A stretch of 64,000 nt of DNA from Siphonodentalium dalli (GCA_032622095.1 CP136065.1:215802151-215866150); one strand, 5' to 3'; shown: positions 1 to 12,050, counted from the stretch's first letter. Notes: generated from the letters alone by a model not told the origin. Translations and numbers: made by a program.

Positions 1-851
1 AGCATCCTTTGCATGCGGCATTCTAAGTTTAAACTATGCAATTCATTTTTCTGAGAAAATTATATTTTATGGGGTGGGGTTAAGTTTATGCCCACAGCGC
101 ATTTTCACAGAAATATAATTATCAGTCCATCATCCAAATTGTTTTGCTAGGTCTTTGGGGCAATTTTTGAGATATGTTGCGCGCCAATAGCCCACGTGTT
201 TCACAAGTTATAGCCAATTGTATGTGACACTATTTTTCAAAATTCAAGTAATTTTTCGCAATTTCAAAATATTTATCGCAATTTTTTCGAACTAACTTAT
301 ACATTGGTCCAGTGTTGTATCTCATGTTGTTTATATGGTGATCTGTAATTAATATAAACAATGTCTTATTAACTTTATACCCGCAGTCATATTTTTATAC
401 GCTGACACTTGTACTCGATGACATTTTTATTTTATTAAGGGGTAGGAGTTTTGGTGCAGCCAACTTCTAAACTAGAGGTATGAGAATTGGCCACGGACTA
501 AGAGGGACCACTTAAGGTGGCAATTATTCAATCTCTACCAAAGCACCAGTTATACTTCAAGTTTCGTTATCGAGTCATCAAGGGGTTTTAAATCATGCAT
601 GGAGTTTGAACCTAATCATCCGATGTTGGAATTTGTTGTCAAGTTCGCACGTACTAAGGGGACCCAGTGTCCGAAACAATTACATGCACGTGACTTCCAC
701 AGAAGGGACAACGCATTACATAGATCATGACATGAATATCTACTGTAGCTGCGCACGTATAGAGCATATTCCTTTATGCGGTAGGAAAACGTTCTTATAT
801 AGGGGTGGGCCACATTTTTTTATTTAGCCTAATTAAGGCAGTTATTGATCA
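1..851. other. AT-rich non-coding stretch
   Basis: I see no exon, RNA gene or recognisable element. Short open frames around 606-827 occur on both strands over the same bases and have no coding character. Confidence 0.5.
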
Positions 852-958
852 AGCTCCTGTGCCGTTATGTACTTTTGGGAGTGGGGTTATTTTGTTCCAT
901 GTACCTGTGGTTCTGACCCGTTCTGACAGGGAACTTTATAATTTGAAGCACAGGAGCT
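852..958. repeat. Small fold-back element
   Basis: The ends are the inverted pair AGCTCCTGTGC (852-862) and GCACAGGAGCT (948-958). The interior is unrelated to other repeats in the window. It is probably a short MITE remnant; no target duplication is obvious. Confidence 0.45.
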
Positions 959-992
959 GTGTTTGAATATAAAGAAGGAGTACTATTTGTTG

Positions 993-1070
993 GAGGGAAA
1001 TGTTCAGATAATAGGTTTAACAAACGACATTTATGCGCTAATTCGTTGAACTTAGTATCTGAACCATTCC
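993..1070. repeat. Hairpin related to the one at 16749-16810
   Basis: Arms contain GGGAAATGTTCAGATAATA on the left and an inverted partner reading AGTATCTGAACCATTCC on the right. The same GGAAATGTTCAGATAATA / TTATCTG...ATTTCC hairpin recurs at about 16749-16810, so this is a dispersed hairpin family with at least two copies here. Confidence 0.5.
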
Positions 1071-1150
1071 TAAGGGAACTTCTCATCAATGAGTATTTAT
1101 TAAAGAAAGGGATAAATCTTCGGCATGAAATCAAAGCTATACTCTCGGGC

Positions 1151-1516
1151 TCCAAATAATAGTGCAGGGGGGGGGGGGATTCCATTGAAAGTTAATAAAA
1201 GTGCAGACCCAAATAATAGTGCAGGGGGAACTCTGAGAAAACATGAACTGTGGTTAAACAAATTATTTTTATAGTTGGGTCAAGTATAGGAATCAACATA
1301 GTATGTGCCATCATCATACTGCCATGTAATGTTTTATTCCATATTTAAATTTTCACATATATGCCATATACTTGAATATGTATATGCATAAAGTTATAAG
1401 CTCATCATTTTGATATCGGAATGATAGAAATCTTGAGTTTGTGCCGATTTCAATTACCATAGCCTCAAAATTAATACATGTGCAAACCCAAATAAGCACT
1501 GTGCAGGGGGGGAATT
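1151..1516. repeat. Short dispersed G-tract repeat
   Basis: The motif CCAAATAATAGTGCAGGGGG occurs at about 1152 and 1209 and again in altered form at about 1489. The first copy expands into a 13-base G tract. It has no coding meaning and is prone to length variation. Confidence 0.5.
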
Positions 1517-1762
1517 TCCCAATAAAATAATAAACGTGCATGCATGTTTATTTGGAGCCCAAGAGTAATGTATCGCTCTTGTCACGTTCTGGTATTCAAA
1601 ATTATCCATGCATACACGAAGTACTTTTATACACACTCGTTCCTGATAACAATAAATACCGTCTGTCTCACTCACTTCGTTTTGCGAACCTAAACTTGTG
1701 AACTAAATCGAGAGCTTTTAACAACAGGGAGTCGGTACTAGTATGGTGTCCGTGTACCCTGG

Positions 1763-2175
1763 CTTAAGGAGGAGGTCAAGTGACTGGGCATTTCCATGCA
1801 AATCTCCGCAGCAAAAGTTACAGAGTTCCAAATACTTCTGGGTGTGACTTTGTGCGGTATTGAAAAAAATACACATTTATCTGGCGGGTCGGCTTACAAT
1901 TTGTTCCATTAGAAAGTTGATGTATTTTTTTTTTTTATTTTTATTTTTTTTCCAAACTAGTTCAAGTGTTGTAAATCCATAAAAAAAATCTCAAAAATAA
2001 ATTTATAGCAAAAATTGCCTATTTACCAACAACCCCAGCCGCCAGTTAAATGTTATGTCTGTTTAATCATATGGCTGGTTTAGTTCCGATACAACTGCTT
2101 CACATACAACTTTTGCTGGGGAGATTTGCATGGAAATTCCCATTCAAAATTGGTCACTTGACCTCCTCCTTAAGG
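1763..2175. mobile_element. TIR element (MITE) with ~50-bp inverted ends
   Basis: The left end CTTAAGGAGGAGGTCAAGTG is inverted at the right end (CACTTGACCTCCTCCTTAAG). The arms continue with TTTCCATGCAAATCTCC on the left and GGAGATTTGCATGGAAA on the right. The AT-rich centre has no reading frame of note, so it is a non-autonomous element. The superfamily is not identifiable from the ends alone. Confidence 0.65.
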
Positions 2176-2333
2176 TATCAGGTGACATTCAGGTCCCACA
2201 TCCCCATTTCCATTTAAATGGCAAAAAACAAAATAGGACACATGACCATAACTACATGAAAAATATAGAACGCTGTCTCACTGACTTCTGGGCGTATAAA
2301 GTTGAAACAGCTAATCATTATGTTTAGTGTTAA

Positions 2334-2689
2334 CCCTTTCATGACGGGAGCTGCGCTGGCGCAACATTAAAGACCATGTGCCATAGGTCGTCTCGCATAT
2401 ATAAGAGACCGCATTGGCCTAACAATTTTTTTTTTCAATACATTTTTCTTACATTCATTAACAATTTTTATCATTTTGTTATCATTTTTTCTTACATTCT
2501 ATAACAATTTATATTATTTTTTTCTTACATTCCTTAAATTTTTTTATCATTTTTGCTTACATTCTTTAATAATATTTATAATTTGTTATCATTATTTCTT
2601 ACATTCTTTAACAATCGACTCGCATATATAAGAGAATGCATTGGCACAGGGTTTTTGCAAAAAATCGGGAAGCCCCCCGTCATGAAAGG
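2334..2689 (+). mobile_element. Family b TTAA MITE (CCCTTTCATGACGG ends)
   Basis: TTAA precedes CCCTTTCATGACGGGAGCTG at the left; the right end reads CCCGTCATGAAAGG followed by TTAT, a decayed TTAA. Inside are partial copies of the shared hairpin module (GTCTCGCATATATAAGAG near 2389 and CTCGCATATATAAGAGAATG near 2619) around a spacer of repeated TTTTTCTTACATTC. The TTAA target and CCC-starting ends resemble piggyBac-type MITEs. This copy is old, with degenerate hairpins. Confidence 0.65.
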
Positions 2690-3183
2690 TTATAGGCCCG
2701 AATATAATTACTTAGCTTTAAAGCGACACAAACTGTTCATATTAAACGTGCATAACGTAATTATTTGATTTTTCCACGTTTCGGTTGTCCACGCAAGTAC
2801 TGAAGTACAGGTCGTTATAAATGCGTGAAATGGAACTAAATAATTATGACTCGGGGAAACCCACTAATGGTAATAGAGGTTAGAGCCTCAGAAGGAAGAA
2901 TACTAGAGTATTTATATATATATATATACGTATTCCATGTATTATCAGATTATAGCAACATATTATGATATCCGGAATGAATGGGTTTGAAAAGACAAAT
3001 TACTGCCATGAATAAGGTTTTAGATTATGTATACAGCTTTAACTGGATACAAAAATGCCAAACATAAAACGCAAAACAGTGTCACAAAATATGAAAAAAT
3101 AAATTAAATGTATATGAGTAAATACCTTTTGGATCCACGTACGTATTTCCGAGACAATCCCGAGTTCAGCGTGATATCGTTCG

Positions 3184-3297
3184 ATTGGTGGTTTGAATCA
3201 GCAAGCTTTAGCGGGCTCTCACTGGTTCGAGAAGCGATCGCCAGTTATACTTCTAGAGATCTGATTGGTCCATGCCAGTTAACGCGGTATATAAATA
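3184..3297 (+). promoter_or_regulatory. Promoter-like cluster: CCAAT boxes, heat-shock element, TATA box
   Basis: Inverted CCAAT boxes (ATTGG) lie at 3184-3188 and 3264-3268. TTCGAGAAG at 3226-3234 fits the TTCnnGAA core of a heat-shock element, with a second half-like TTCTAGAGA at 3251. A strong TATA box (TATATAAATA) is at 3288-3297. The order matches known heat-shock promoters, but no HSP coding sequence follows; the open frame across 3108-3437 runs through these motifs and is probably not real. It could be a promoter left behind by a lost gene or carried by an element. Confidence 0.35.
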
Positions 3298-3599
3298 GAA
3301 CAAAATTACGATACGCAATGTGTGGGTTTTTCCACTTATATCTAATATCTATAAACAGAAAAATGAATGTTCACACGCGAATTTTGATCGAATCGACAGG
3401 GAATTCAGACCTTTTGGTTACATTAAGTCACATTTAATTGTGGCATATGAATGAAATGTCCAAGAAGCAAGGATAATTTTCTATTCTTTCATATTTATAA
3501 ACATGCTTCAAGCTAATATTTGGCCGTTTGCTCTTTAAAGAAACAAACGATAACGGAACACTGTAAAAACACAACGCACTCGATCAGTACATGACTGCA

Positions 3600-3945
3600 T
3601 GGCGTACAATCGCCGTGTTCTGTATCAGCTGACACGTAGAACAAACAGGGATGCGGCGGCAATATCGATGCCACTCCTCTGATGCTGGCGTGTAACCGTC
3701 GTGTTCTATATCAGGTGATATGTATGCTGCGGCAATATGGGTGCCACTCCTCTGATACCGGCGTGTAACCGTCGTGTTCTATATCAGATGATATTATATA
3801 TGTCTAACAAACAGGGATGCGGCGGCAATATGGGTGCCACTCCTCTGATGTTGGCGTGTAATCGTCGTGTTCTATATCAGGTGATATGTCCAACAAACAG
3901 GGATGCGGCGGCAATATGGATTCCACTCCTCCGATGGCGGCACAT
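3600..3945 (+). repeat. Tandem repeat resembling decayed ankyrin-repeat coding sequence
   Basis: Four units of 73-93 bp each contain GCCACTCCTCTGATG (near 3670, 3743, 3836, 3923) and CGTGTTCTATATCAG. In one frame two units 93 bp apart read GATPLIPACNRR and GATPLMLACNRR, close to the ankyrin consensus G-x-TPLHxA. True ankyrin repeats are 33 residues (99 bp); these spacings are short and irregular, so any gene is broken. It is either a decayed ankyrin gene fragment or a minisatellite with a chance resemblance. Confidence 0.4.
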
Positions 3946-3964
3946 TTGGGGATATATAATAAGA

Positions 3965-4989
3965 GTTTAATATATGCCAGGGAATTGAAAAAACAGGAAC
4001 CGGGAATGAACCCTCTTCAGAACCGGGAACCGGGAAAGTTCCCGGGAATTGTATGGCTTGTATGCACAAGTTGTACAACACGGTAATGATATACAACGTA
4101 ACATTACACAAGTTGGAAAACATAAAACCATCGTTCCGACTTCCCAAACATCAAATAAATTGTTGCCTACGTTGGGAACTTCTCTCAACTTGTCTTCGTA
4201 TATACGTTAACTTTATTAGAGGATACAAAATAAACAGTCTATATAAATTTGTGTGTTAATTTCCAATACTGTTTAGTGTCCTGATTTTTTTATTTTATCG
4301 GCAGTCAAGACTGTGACTTGTCAGTCTAGTAGCCATTGTGAAAATTTGTGCTGTACATTATGTCTATGTTGCGTAACTTGCATTATAACGGAAGCTCGAA
4401 ATGCAGGGGTAAAATATTCTAACTGGACTCTATACACTGACACTCACAAGTTCACAACTTGCATGAAACGATATCATCTCACGGAAATTAGAATGGTGAC
4501 ATCAGCAGAAACTACATGTCTGTCACGGTCTATTTACGGCAAACACTGCGTGGGGGGATACAGTCTGTGCACGTGTCGCTAACAATATAGCCTGAGATTG
4601 CTTGTTCAACATCACCGCAATTGACAATTTGACAAACGTTGTAAAAGTCTTGTTTCCCCACGAACGGTTCATGCCACTGCGTTATGACCCGTGTAATGAA
4701 GTAATGGCTGTGCATGGACCACAAGACCAAACCTGAAGGCCTTAATTCTACTCACACTTTGTGTAGAATTTGCAGATATATAAGATATATATTGCATTGT
4801 GCGCCGTGCATGGACAAATTAAACAAAATATGTGCAGTTGGTAACTTGGTGTCCCCTGATGTAAAATATACCAAGTGTTAACAATTCACCCCGTTCCCGA
4901 GTTTCTAAAAAGCATATTCCCGGGAAACGGGAATGGATATGCATGGGACCTGGGAACCGGGAAATTCCCGTTCCCGGGATTAAACCCTA
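3965..4989. mobile_element. Probable degraded hAT-like element with GGGAACCGGGAA-rich ends
   Basis: Both ends are rich in GGAACCGGGAA and its inverse: about 3975-4050 at the left and 4890-4990 at the right, the latter ending in TTCCCGGGATTAAACCCTA. The outward end TAGGGTTTAATCCCGGG resembles hAT-type TAGGG ends. The interior (4090-4880) has no transposase that I can see. Left boundary is approximate. Confidence 0.35.
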
Positions 4990-5759
4990 CATATAAACCG
5001 CCAATTCAAGCCTCAAACTATTTGAAATTTGTTTGAATACGTAGAAACAATTAAAAAATAGTCAATTTGAAGTCTGCATTTATTCCCGACGTTGGAGATG
5101 ATTTTGGCTTTGATAAAACTTTACGTCCGGGAAAACTTATACTCTGACAAAAAATAGCCAAAGTCATTTAAATTTTCCAGTTTTATTACCTCCTCCCACA
5201 AACACAGAAGTGATTAAACGCTCTTCATTCTCACCATACTAGGAACAGACGGAGGAACGCCCTTTATTTCGCGCCCCGCGTTTATAATGTTTCGCTGTTT
5301 CTTGGTATACAGTGGGCGCATGGGCGTTTTATTTATAGAATGGGAATTTTTGGACGGATTAAAAGTCGAACTGCGACCCGGGGGCTGAGTCCGGTAAAAG
5401 GTGAAGTTGGGAATTTCAATTGTTATTCGGATGTCAAGAAGTGCAAGGCGATTAATTCTATGAGTTGGTCATTCGTGAAACCAATATATTTTATATCCCC
5501 CCACCCCGGCATCGAGGCTGTATCATCAGTTTGACATATCCTGACATGCAGTTCGCAGCGTTGTGTCGTGGATCGTGCATGCCCAATCTTCCATATTTGA
5601 TATAACATATTATATATCCATGTCACCTTAGATGATGGCACCAGGTGCGAACGAAGAGTGTGAGACTGTGCGCTTGCGACTGTGATATGGTTTTCCCCTC
5701 CCGCCCTTGAAATATCTTATGCTAATAAATGTGTGTGATATTCCGTGTATGTTTTGCTA
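4990..5759. other. Unassigned intergenic sequence
   Basis: I see no exon or element. A somewhat GC-richer patch at 5250-5420 contains CGCGCCCCGCG and may be an old promoter or element end. The short open frames on both strands at 5340-5641 overlap each other and have no recognisable domain. Confidence 0.35.
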
Positions 5760-5764
5760 TTCAA

Positions 5765-5848
5765 TAAAAAAAAAAAAATATATATATATATATATATTAT
5801 CTATATCTATATTTGCGAATGTCTGTCTATCTGTCTGTCTGTCTGTGT
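5765..5848. repeat. Simple repeats: poly(A), (TA)n and (GTCT)n
   Basis: A run of A is followed by (TA)n to about 5797, TATC-like repeats, then GTCTGTCTATCTGTCTGTCT. The tetranucleotide borders the large tandem-repeat block to its right and may be part of the same element. A weaker copy of GCGAATATCTGTCTGTG occurs at about 7105. Confidence 0.8.
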
Positions 5849-5859
5849 TCTATAGAAAT

Positions 5860-7840
5860 TCACAGGGGACCACCTAGATGGCACAAAAGGGGTCTAATAT
5901 GGGTACCTTTTTACGAGAAAGATAATGGCGAGGGTTAGAATTTTCTAAAGTGACGCCGTTGTTGTCGGGGGCAGAAAAGGGGAAGGGGCAGAAAAAAAAA
6001 TTTGTCGCCGATTGCCACCAAACTTATATATAAAAAATCATCCCCATAATATGAGGAATCTATTGGTGAGGTTTAAATATGTCAAAAGTCGCGCCTTTCG
6101 CGACAGGGATGCACTGAAAGGGAGAGGGGCACCAAAATTGATCAAAATAATTTTAGCGCCGAATTCCACCAAATTGATGCACATTCTTCTGAGATCTTCT
6201 CCATGATATACAAGAATCTTATTGTGTTATTTAAATACACCAAATTGGTGTCGTTGGGATGAGAGATTGTGGGGGGGGGGGGCGGTGGGTGGGTACTAAA
6301 TCTGATAAGAATTGGTTTAGTCGCCGATTGCCACGAAACTTATACAAATTCATCCCCATGGTATGAGGTGTCTAATGGCGTGGCTTAAAGCTGTAAAAAA
6401 GTAGCGTCATTTGAGTCAGGAGTGCACTGAAAGGGTGAGGGGCACCAAAATTGATACACAATATTTTTAGCGCCAATTTCCACCAAATTGATACACATTA
6501 TTATCCATGATATAAGGAATCTAATCGTGTGATTTTAAAGACGGCATATTGGTGCTGCTTTGGTGAGAGATGGGGGTGGGGTAGGCACTAAATTTGATAA
6601 AAATTTGTTTGGTCGCGGATTAGCACCAAACTTACAAATAATAATCTCCATGATATCATGAGTCTAATTGTGTGGTTTAAAGATGTCAAAAGTGGGGCCA
6701 TTCGAGTCAGGGGTGCCTACAGGGTGAGTGGGACACAAACATTGATAAACAATATGTTTAGCGCCGATTTCCACCTGATTGATATATATTCTTCTCCGTG
6801 ATACGAATAATCTAATCGTGTGGTTTAAATGCGCCAAATTGGTGCCTTTTGGGTGAGAGATATGCAATGGTGGCCCTAAATTTGATACGAATTTGTATAC
6901 TCGCCAATTTTCATAAATTGTATATATATTCATCTCTATAATGAGTCTAAGGGTGTGGTTTAATGATGTCAAAAGTGGCGCTCCTTGAGTCCGAAATAGG
7001 GACGGGAGGGTCATCAAAAACTTATAAAAATATGTTTAGTGCCAATTACCATCAAACTCATACACGTTCTTTTCTTCTCAAATGATACAATGAATCAAAT
7101 ATTTGCGAATATCTGTCTGTGTTCTATATATACACTTTAAGGGTGCAATCGAGATGGTACCAATGCGGTCTAACAGGGGTAACTTTTAACGAGTAAGATA
7201 ATGGTGCGGGTTAAAATATTCTAAAGTGACGTCGCTGGTGTTAGGGGAGGGACTATTTTTAGCGTAGATTTCGACCAAATGGATATATTATTCTTCTCTG
7301 TGATACGAGGAATATAAACGTGTGATTTAAAGACGTGAAATTGGTGCCGTTTGGGTGAGAGATGGGGGTAATAACTATGATAAGAATTTGTTTAGTTGCC
7401 GATTACTTCAAACTTATATATAACCATCTCCATTATATAATGCATGCATGAGTCTAATAGACGTGGTTTAAATATGACAAAAGTGGCGCGGTTCAAGTCA
7501 TGCATGAGGGGAGTTGCACCAAAGTTGATACAAATATATTTAGCACTGATTCCACCAAAGTCATGCACGTTCTTCTCTTATGATATGATGAATTAAATCA
7601 CATTTGGGGTCGTTTGGGTCATAGATGGCGAGAGGAGATTCACTAGCATTTATAAGATTGTTCAATTCGCCGATATCCAACAAAGTTATATACAGTCATC
7701 TCCATGTCGTTCTAAGGAGTTTTTGGCATTCCAATTTCACAATATCGACAAATGGTGACCGAATTAAGTCACTTGAACAATTATATCTTCTCAACTGTCA
7801 TATTTATATGGGGATGGAAATCAGGGCATTCCTATAATGA
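5860..7840. repeat. Diverged satellite-like block, ~310-bp higher-order unit
   Basis: Units alternate between a half containing TCGCCGATTGCCACCAAACT and a half containing TTTAGCGCCGATTTCCACC, each followed by CATGATAT...GAGTCTAAT and GTGTGGTTTAAAGA. TCGCCGATT-type starts at about 6003, 6313 and 6612 give a period near 300-310 bp. Units differ by many substitutions, so the array is old. Open frames inside it are incidental. The (GTCT)n tract on its left and a Helitron-like terminus at 8751-8779 suggest it is the core array of a Helitron-like non-autonomous element. Confidence 0.7.
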
Positions 7841-8750
7841 TATAGCAACACATATACATAGAAGAAAGCATTAAAAGTATATTTATATCAATATATTTAA
7901 GAGATACATATATTCATTCAAACTGAGGGACCTTGAACCGTCAGAGGATTGCATATTAGAATGGCTCATGTATATATCATAACACGATTGACTCTGTCCC
8001 ATTTAATATAGTTCCCACAAAAATAGTTACAATTGCCAAGAGATATCGAAATGTAGAGCAGGCCTGTTCAAAAATAGTGGTCACAGTGTGCAGTCAAATA
8101 TGGTTACTTCTGAGATAAAGGAAAACGCAGTCCGTAGCACATGACTTTTCAGAATCCTCCAATAGTGACATCTGACAAGGTTATATCTGCTCGATACAGA
8201 GGATTTCTTTCATTTTTTAGAACAGACTCATCGCCTAACATAAACAACTCAAAATCTCGCTGTGTCGGGCACACGTAGCTGCTATACTTGCATAACAGTA
8301 TTTCTTTTAAACTGAAAATTATTAGCCAGTAAATAGCACCAGAACCGAGGAGCACCTGCACATATCTTTAAAACATCTGTTTCTTCATGAAGATATGATA
8401 AACTAGATTGATAGATTGATTGATACATCTCTGCGTAAAACACAATTGTCGTCTTTTATTTTTTCGAACTAATGTGTACACGATGTTCACGTTTCATGCT
8501 ATAACGTCTGAAGTATACGCAGTTTTAAATAAATAAATACTTATTTATTGGTGGGACGGATTAAACGCGATAAACAAAATGATAATCGCTCTGGCCTGAC
8601 AAGGTGAGCCACTACTTATATTCCATGTGTAAAAATCATGTTTTGTGATGCCATTTGGATATACAATTTATGAGAATACGTCTAACACTTTGAGAGCAGG
8701 AGTATTCTCTATTCCCACCAAATGTCCACAGATGGTTTCACATTACTTTA
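7841..8750. other. AT-rich flank without recognisable genes
   Basis: Nothing coding is visible. The open frame on the minus strand near 8149-8361 has no domain. The stretch may be the 3' flank of the tandem-repeat element ending at 8779. Confidence 0.4.
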
Positions 8751-8779
8751 ACCTGGGCAACGCCGGGTAACCCTGCTAG
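8751..8779 (+). mobile_element. Helitron-like 3' terminus
   Basis: ACCTGGGCAACGCCGGGT can form an imperfect stem-loop and is followed after AACCCTG by CTAG and then T. A GC-rich hairpin a few bases upstream of CTRR-T is the hallmark of Helitron 3' ends. The inverse form (A then CTAGCTGGGGTACCCGG) is at 56817, again next to 130-bp tandem-repeat sequence. Confidence 0.45.
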
Positions 8780-8923
8780 TATTCTATAATTACAATCATG
8801 GGTATATAATATATAATCTTGAGCGCGTTACCATTTCTGACTATGGTTTTCTTGTTCTACCATGTTGAAGAAAATCGGGACCCGCCTTCTGTAAATTCTC
8901 CCTAATGAAAAAATAGTATTACC

Positions 8924-8988
8924 CAAACTCCAGGCAGAATTATCTCCCATATCGCAGCGATAGCGTAGAGGGCGCTGTATGGAGTTTG
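8924..8988. mobile_element. Mini fold-back element, CAAACTCCA ends
   Basis: It begins CAAACTCCAGGCAGAATTAT and ends GCGCTGTATGGAGTTTG. The two halves match the two ends of the larger element at 13094-13409, so this ~65-bp copy is nearly only ends, an extreme internal deletion. Confidence 0.55.
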
Positions 8989-8999
8989 AGTATTACCAT

Positions 9000-9640
9000 G
9001 GTATATCATATGGTATTACCGGTGTGACTAAACACCGCCTGGACCAGCCCGGACCGCCCCTGTGGAGTATAGGGGTGATTTTAGTGGCAATATATGTGCA
9101 GGGGTGTCACGGAAACCCACTCACGCACGGGCAGGGGTCGCGATCACACAGAAGTGTCGCTATATTTACCCTCAAAATGCCGGCATCGGCGAATATGTTG
9201 ATAGGGGTGATTTTAGTGACCATATCTGTGCGCGGGTGTCAATGAAACCCACATACGTATAGGGGTGGTCACGGCCAAACAGAAGTGCCGATATTAACCC
9301 CATAAACTTGCCAGATTCAGCCAGAATTACAAAATTGTGCCCGCAATAAGATGATTCGCCGCCCAGATCCCCGTCATGCCCTCGTACTTCTAATAACTCC
9401 TTACATATATGTTGCGGAACTACCGTCGACTACATTCACGAAGAAACAAGGGAGAATCGCCCACGAAAGCCTGGCAATTAATCCCCAAAATGCCGCCATC
9501 GCCGAATATGTTTACCGATAACGAAGCTAACAACCCGGACCGCCCCTGTTGCGTCTATAGTGGTGATTTTAGCCATCGACTACAATCAAGAAGAAACAAT
9601 GGCGGATCGCCCACGAAAGCCTGGCAATTAACTGGCTAAT
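9000..9640. repeat. Diverged tandem repeats of ~130-150 bp
   Basis: Shared blocks include AGGGGTGATTTTAGTG (near 9070 and 9202), CCGGACCGCCCCTGT (near 9049 and 9535) and the pair AATCGCCCACGAAAGCCTGG / GATCGCCCACGAAAGCCTGG (near 9453 and 9606). I see no gene; open frames are by-products of the repeats. Confidence 0.6.
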
Positions 9641-9649
9641 CGATATAAC

Positions 9650-9960
9650 ACCCGGTGAGATATTTCGGAAATATCAGCTATTACGCCTAGAGGGTTAATG
9701 CCTACTTTGGGTAGTTTCTACGGTAATTCTTACTGCGGATGGTCGATTTATAGGGCAGATATGGTGTATCTTGGTGCACAAGTAGTATACTGACCAATGC
9801 TGCAAAAGCACTCACTCCACAGTAATCGATATTTCGGTAATATCAGCGATTACGCATTGAGGGTTAATGCATACTTTGGTTAGTTTCTACAAATGGGATG
9901 ACCCTGGGTGTACATGCACGAGTGTATATAAAGACCATATACTTCAGAAGTACTCGCTCC
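9650..9960 (+). repeat. Imperfect direct duplication (~170 bp)
   Basis: ATATTTCGGAAATATCAGC at about 9660 recurs as ATATTTCGGTAATATCAGC at about 9828, each followed by GATTACGC/TATTACGCC...GAGGGTTAATGC and TAGTTTCTAC. The core is itself palindromic (CGGTAATATC-like). Confidence 0.55.
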
Positions 9961-9984
9961 ACGTATACTTGGTATAACACCAGT

Positions 9985-11115
9985 TGTTAATAAACGCTCT
10001 TTATTGCTAATTATTAGTGTCTCATTGAATCATTTGAGGTGTGCACCAATTTCCCCACATATATTCTGGAGTTATAATAAACGCTCTTTAATGATAATAT
10101 AATGTATTGGTCACCTGAGATCAAAGGTGCCTATCCCATGACATTGCTCTGGTCATCTGTGCCAATTATTAGTGACCCTTTAATTCATAAAAAAAATGAG
10201 TGTTAGTTATATGGGGTAAACTGCAACTATTGCATGACTCTCCGGATAAAGTTACACCTATCTTTTAAATTGATTATAAACGCTCTTTATTGCTAATTAT
10301 TATTGCCTCTTTAAATCAGTTGAGGTCAACATAACATATACCGTGACATTCCACGCATCATTTTACTATTGTGCACCAATTTACCCACATATCTTCTGGA
10401 CTGATAATAAACGCTCTTTCTTGATCATATCATTTAGTAGTCCCCTTTAAGTCATATGAGGCCAAATGCGCCTATTCCATAACATTCCCCTGGTCAGGTA
10501 ACTCATCTTAAGTCATACATATCTCCTACGCTGATATGAAACGCTCTTTATTACTCATATTCGCCTATCCCATGACATCCACGTGGTCAGGTGACCGATC
10601 TGTATCAATTGTCCTACATATCTTCTCGGCTGACAAGGAACGCTCTCTTTCTCGGTTGCTCATATTTGCCTCTTTAAGTCGTCAACTATCTCTATACGGG
10701 TCAAAATATCCTCTTCACAGACCAGATTGCAACCATTTTGGGTATATAATTAATTATTATGTAAATTAATTATTAGTGGCCTTTTTAAATCAACGGGACC
10801 TATCTAATATGAATCTCCGGGTCAAATTAACTCATATATGAGTATACATATATATATGTACACATGTCCAGCTCCGATGGTCCAATTCTTTGGTCCCCTC
10901 TAGCCAAAATAAATATATCAAATAATGATTAGTGCCATTTTAAGACAGCTTTTAAGACATCTGAGGTCAACGGGACCTATATAATATGATACCCCGGGTC
11001 AAAATATTCATATATACACACTTTCAGCTACAAGGGCCCAACCTTTTGGTCGCCTCTAGTCCAAATATATATATAAAATAATTATTAGTGCCATTTTAAG
11101 ACATCTGGGACAAGT
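9985..11115 (+). repeat. Diverged ~130-bp tandem array (AAACGCTCTTTATTGC)
   Basis: Units contain ATAATAAACGCTCTTTATTG, CTAATTATTAGTG, TCTTTAAGTCATTTGAGGTC and CCACATATCTTCTGGACTG. Starts near 9993, 10076, 10273, 10405 and 10538 show variable spacing and strong divergence. The segment 10245-10310 is the uninterrupted counterpart of sequence split by element E at 57130/59662, so this array and the 57-kb copy are the same repeat family. Confidence 0.7.
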
Positions 11116-12050
11116 ATAGAAGTAACGCGGTACTTGTACAAATAACTCGCACAGAACGCGATCTATGTACATAACTCGGGACTGTCAGGATTGTAAATTG
11201 TTCAGTCAAGTTCGGGTTCAGTTACATAAAAAAAATAACCGAGGCCTGAATGCGTGCACTGACCAATTGTTACCATGTTAGGGTGATAATTAAAGGTATG
11301 CAAGGTCATCGTAATGGGAAAGTTTGGAATCGTAATGACACTGACGAGAATTTGCCAACCGCTGGGGGTGGTTCTCATGTTAGTTTTTTCCAATAACTGC
11401 ATGGAAATGTTGGGATACCGTGCAGTTTGGAAAATATAATTAAACCGAAGGGACTGGGTGTACGAAATGAGATTTCCTATGTTTCGGAGCATTGGTCTGG
11501 ACACCCCCCCCCTGCTGAACGAAAACATCAAGCAACATCCCTGCATGGGATTAAACTATAAGTCAAAGTTCAAGCTAGCAATCGCGTCTATCAAATAACA
11601 ATTGGAAATTCGGTAAATCCCATCCGATTTGACACCATAACACTTCTATGCATGGTATACGGTTTCTACACCAGACAACATTTAGAAAAATCCAGTAAAC
11701 CCACTTATGGAAGCTTCTGTTGGGCAGTTATCAACTTCTGAATGAGGCAGGTTTATCATGTTTCTTGTTGTTCAACTCCAGAATATTCGAAAAATCACCT
11801 TTGATAAAGAGCGTTTTTTGTTTAGCATTGCCAATTAACGGTGAAAACTAAAGAGCGTTTTCGAAAATTAGCTTTTGAAGCTCATTGCATGTGATAGCAT
11901 TATTTATGATGTTCTTGTGGTGCATATTGCATGGTCATACATATGTATATATAACAACAAAAATTATTGTTGATTGCCATTAATTTTCACCTGATAAAAT
12001 GGGATAATGTCTTTTTAAAAGACATAAAGTCTGAACTATATAATATACAC
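11116..12050. other. No recognisable gene
   Basis: AT-rich sequence. Two inverted AAAGAGCGTTTT motifs at about 11806 and 11850 echo the neighbouring array's AAACGCTCTTT on the other strand. Confidence 0.4.

Noticed and set aside
3108-3437. 109-codon open frame
   Set aside because: It runs through CCAAT, heat-shock and TATA motifs and shows no domain; more likely chance.
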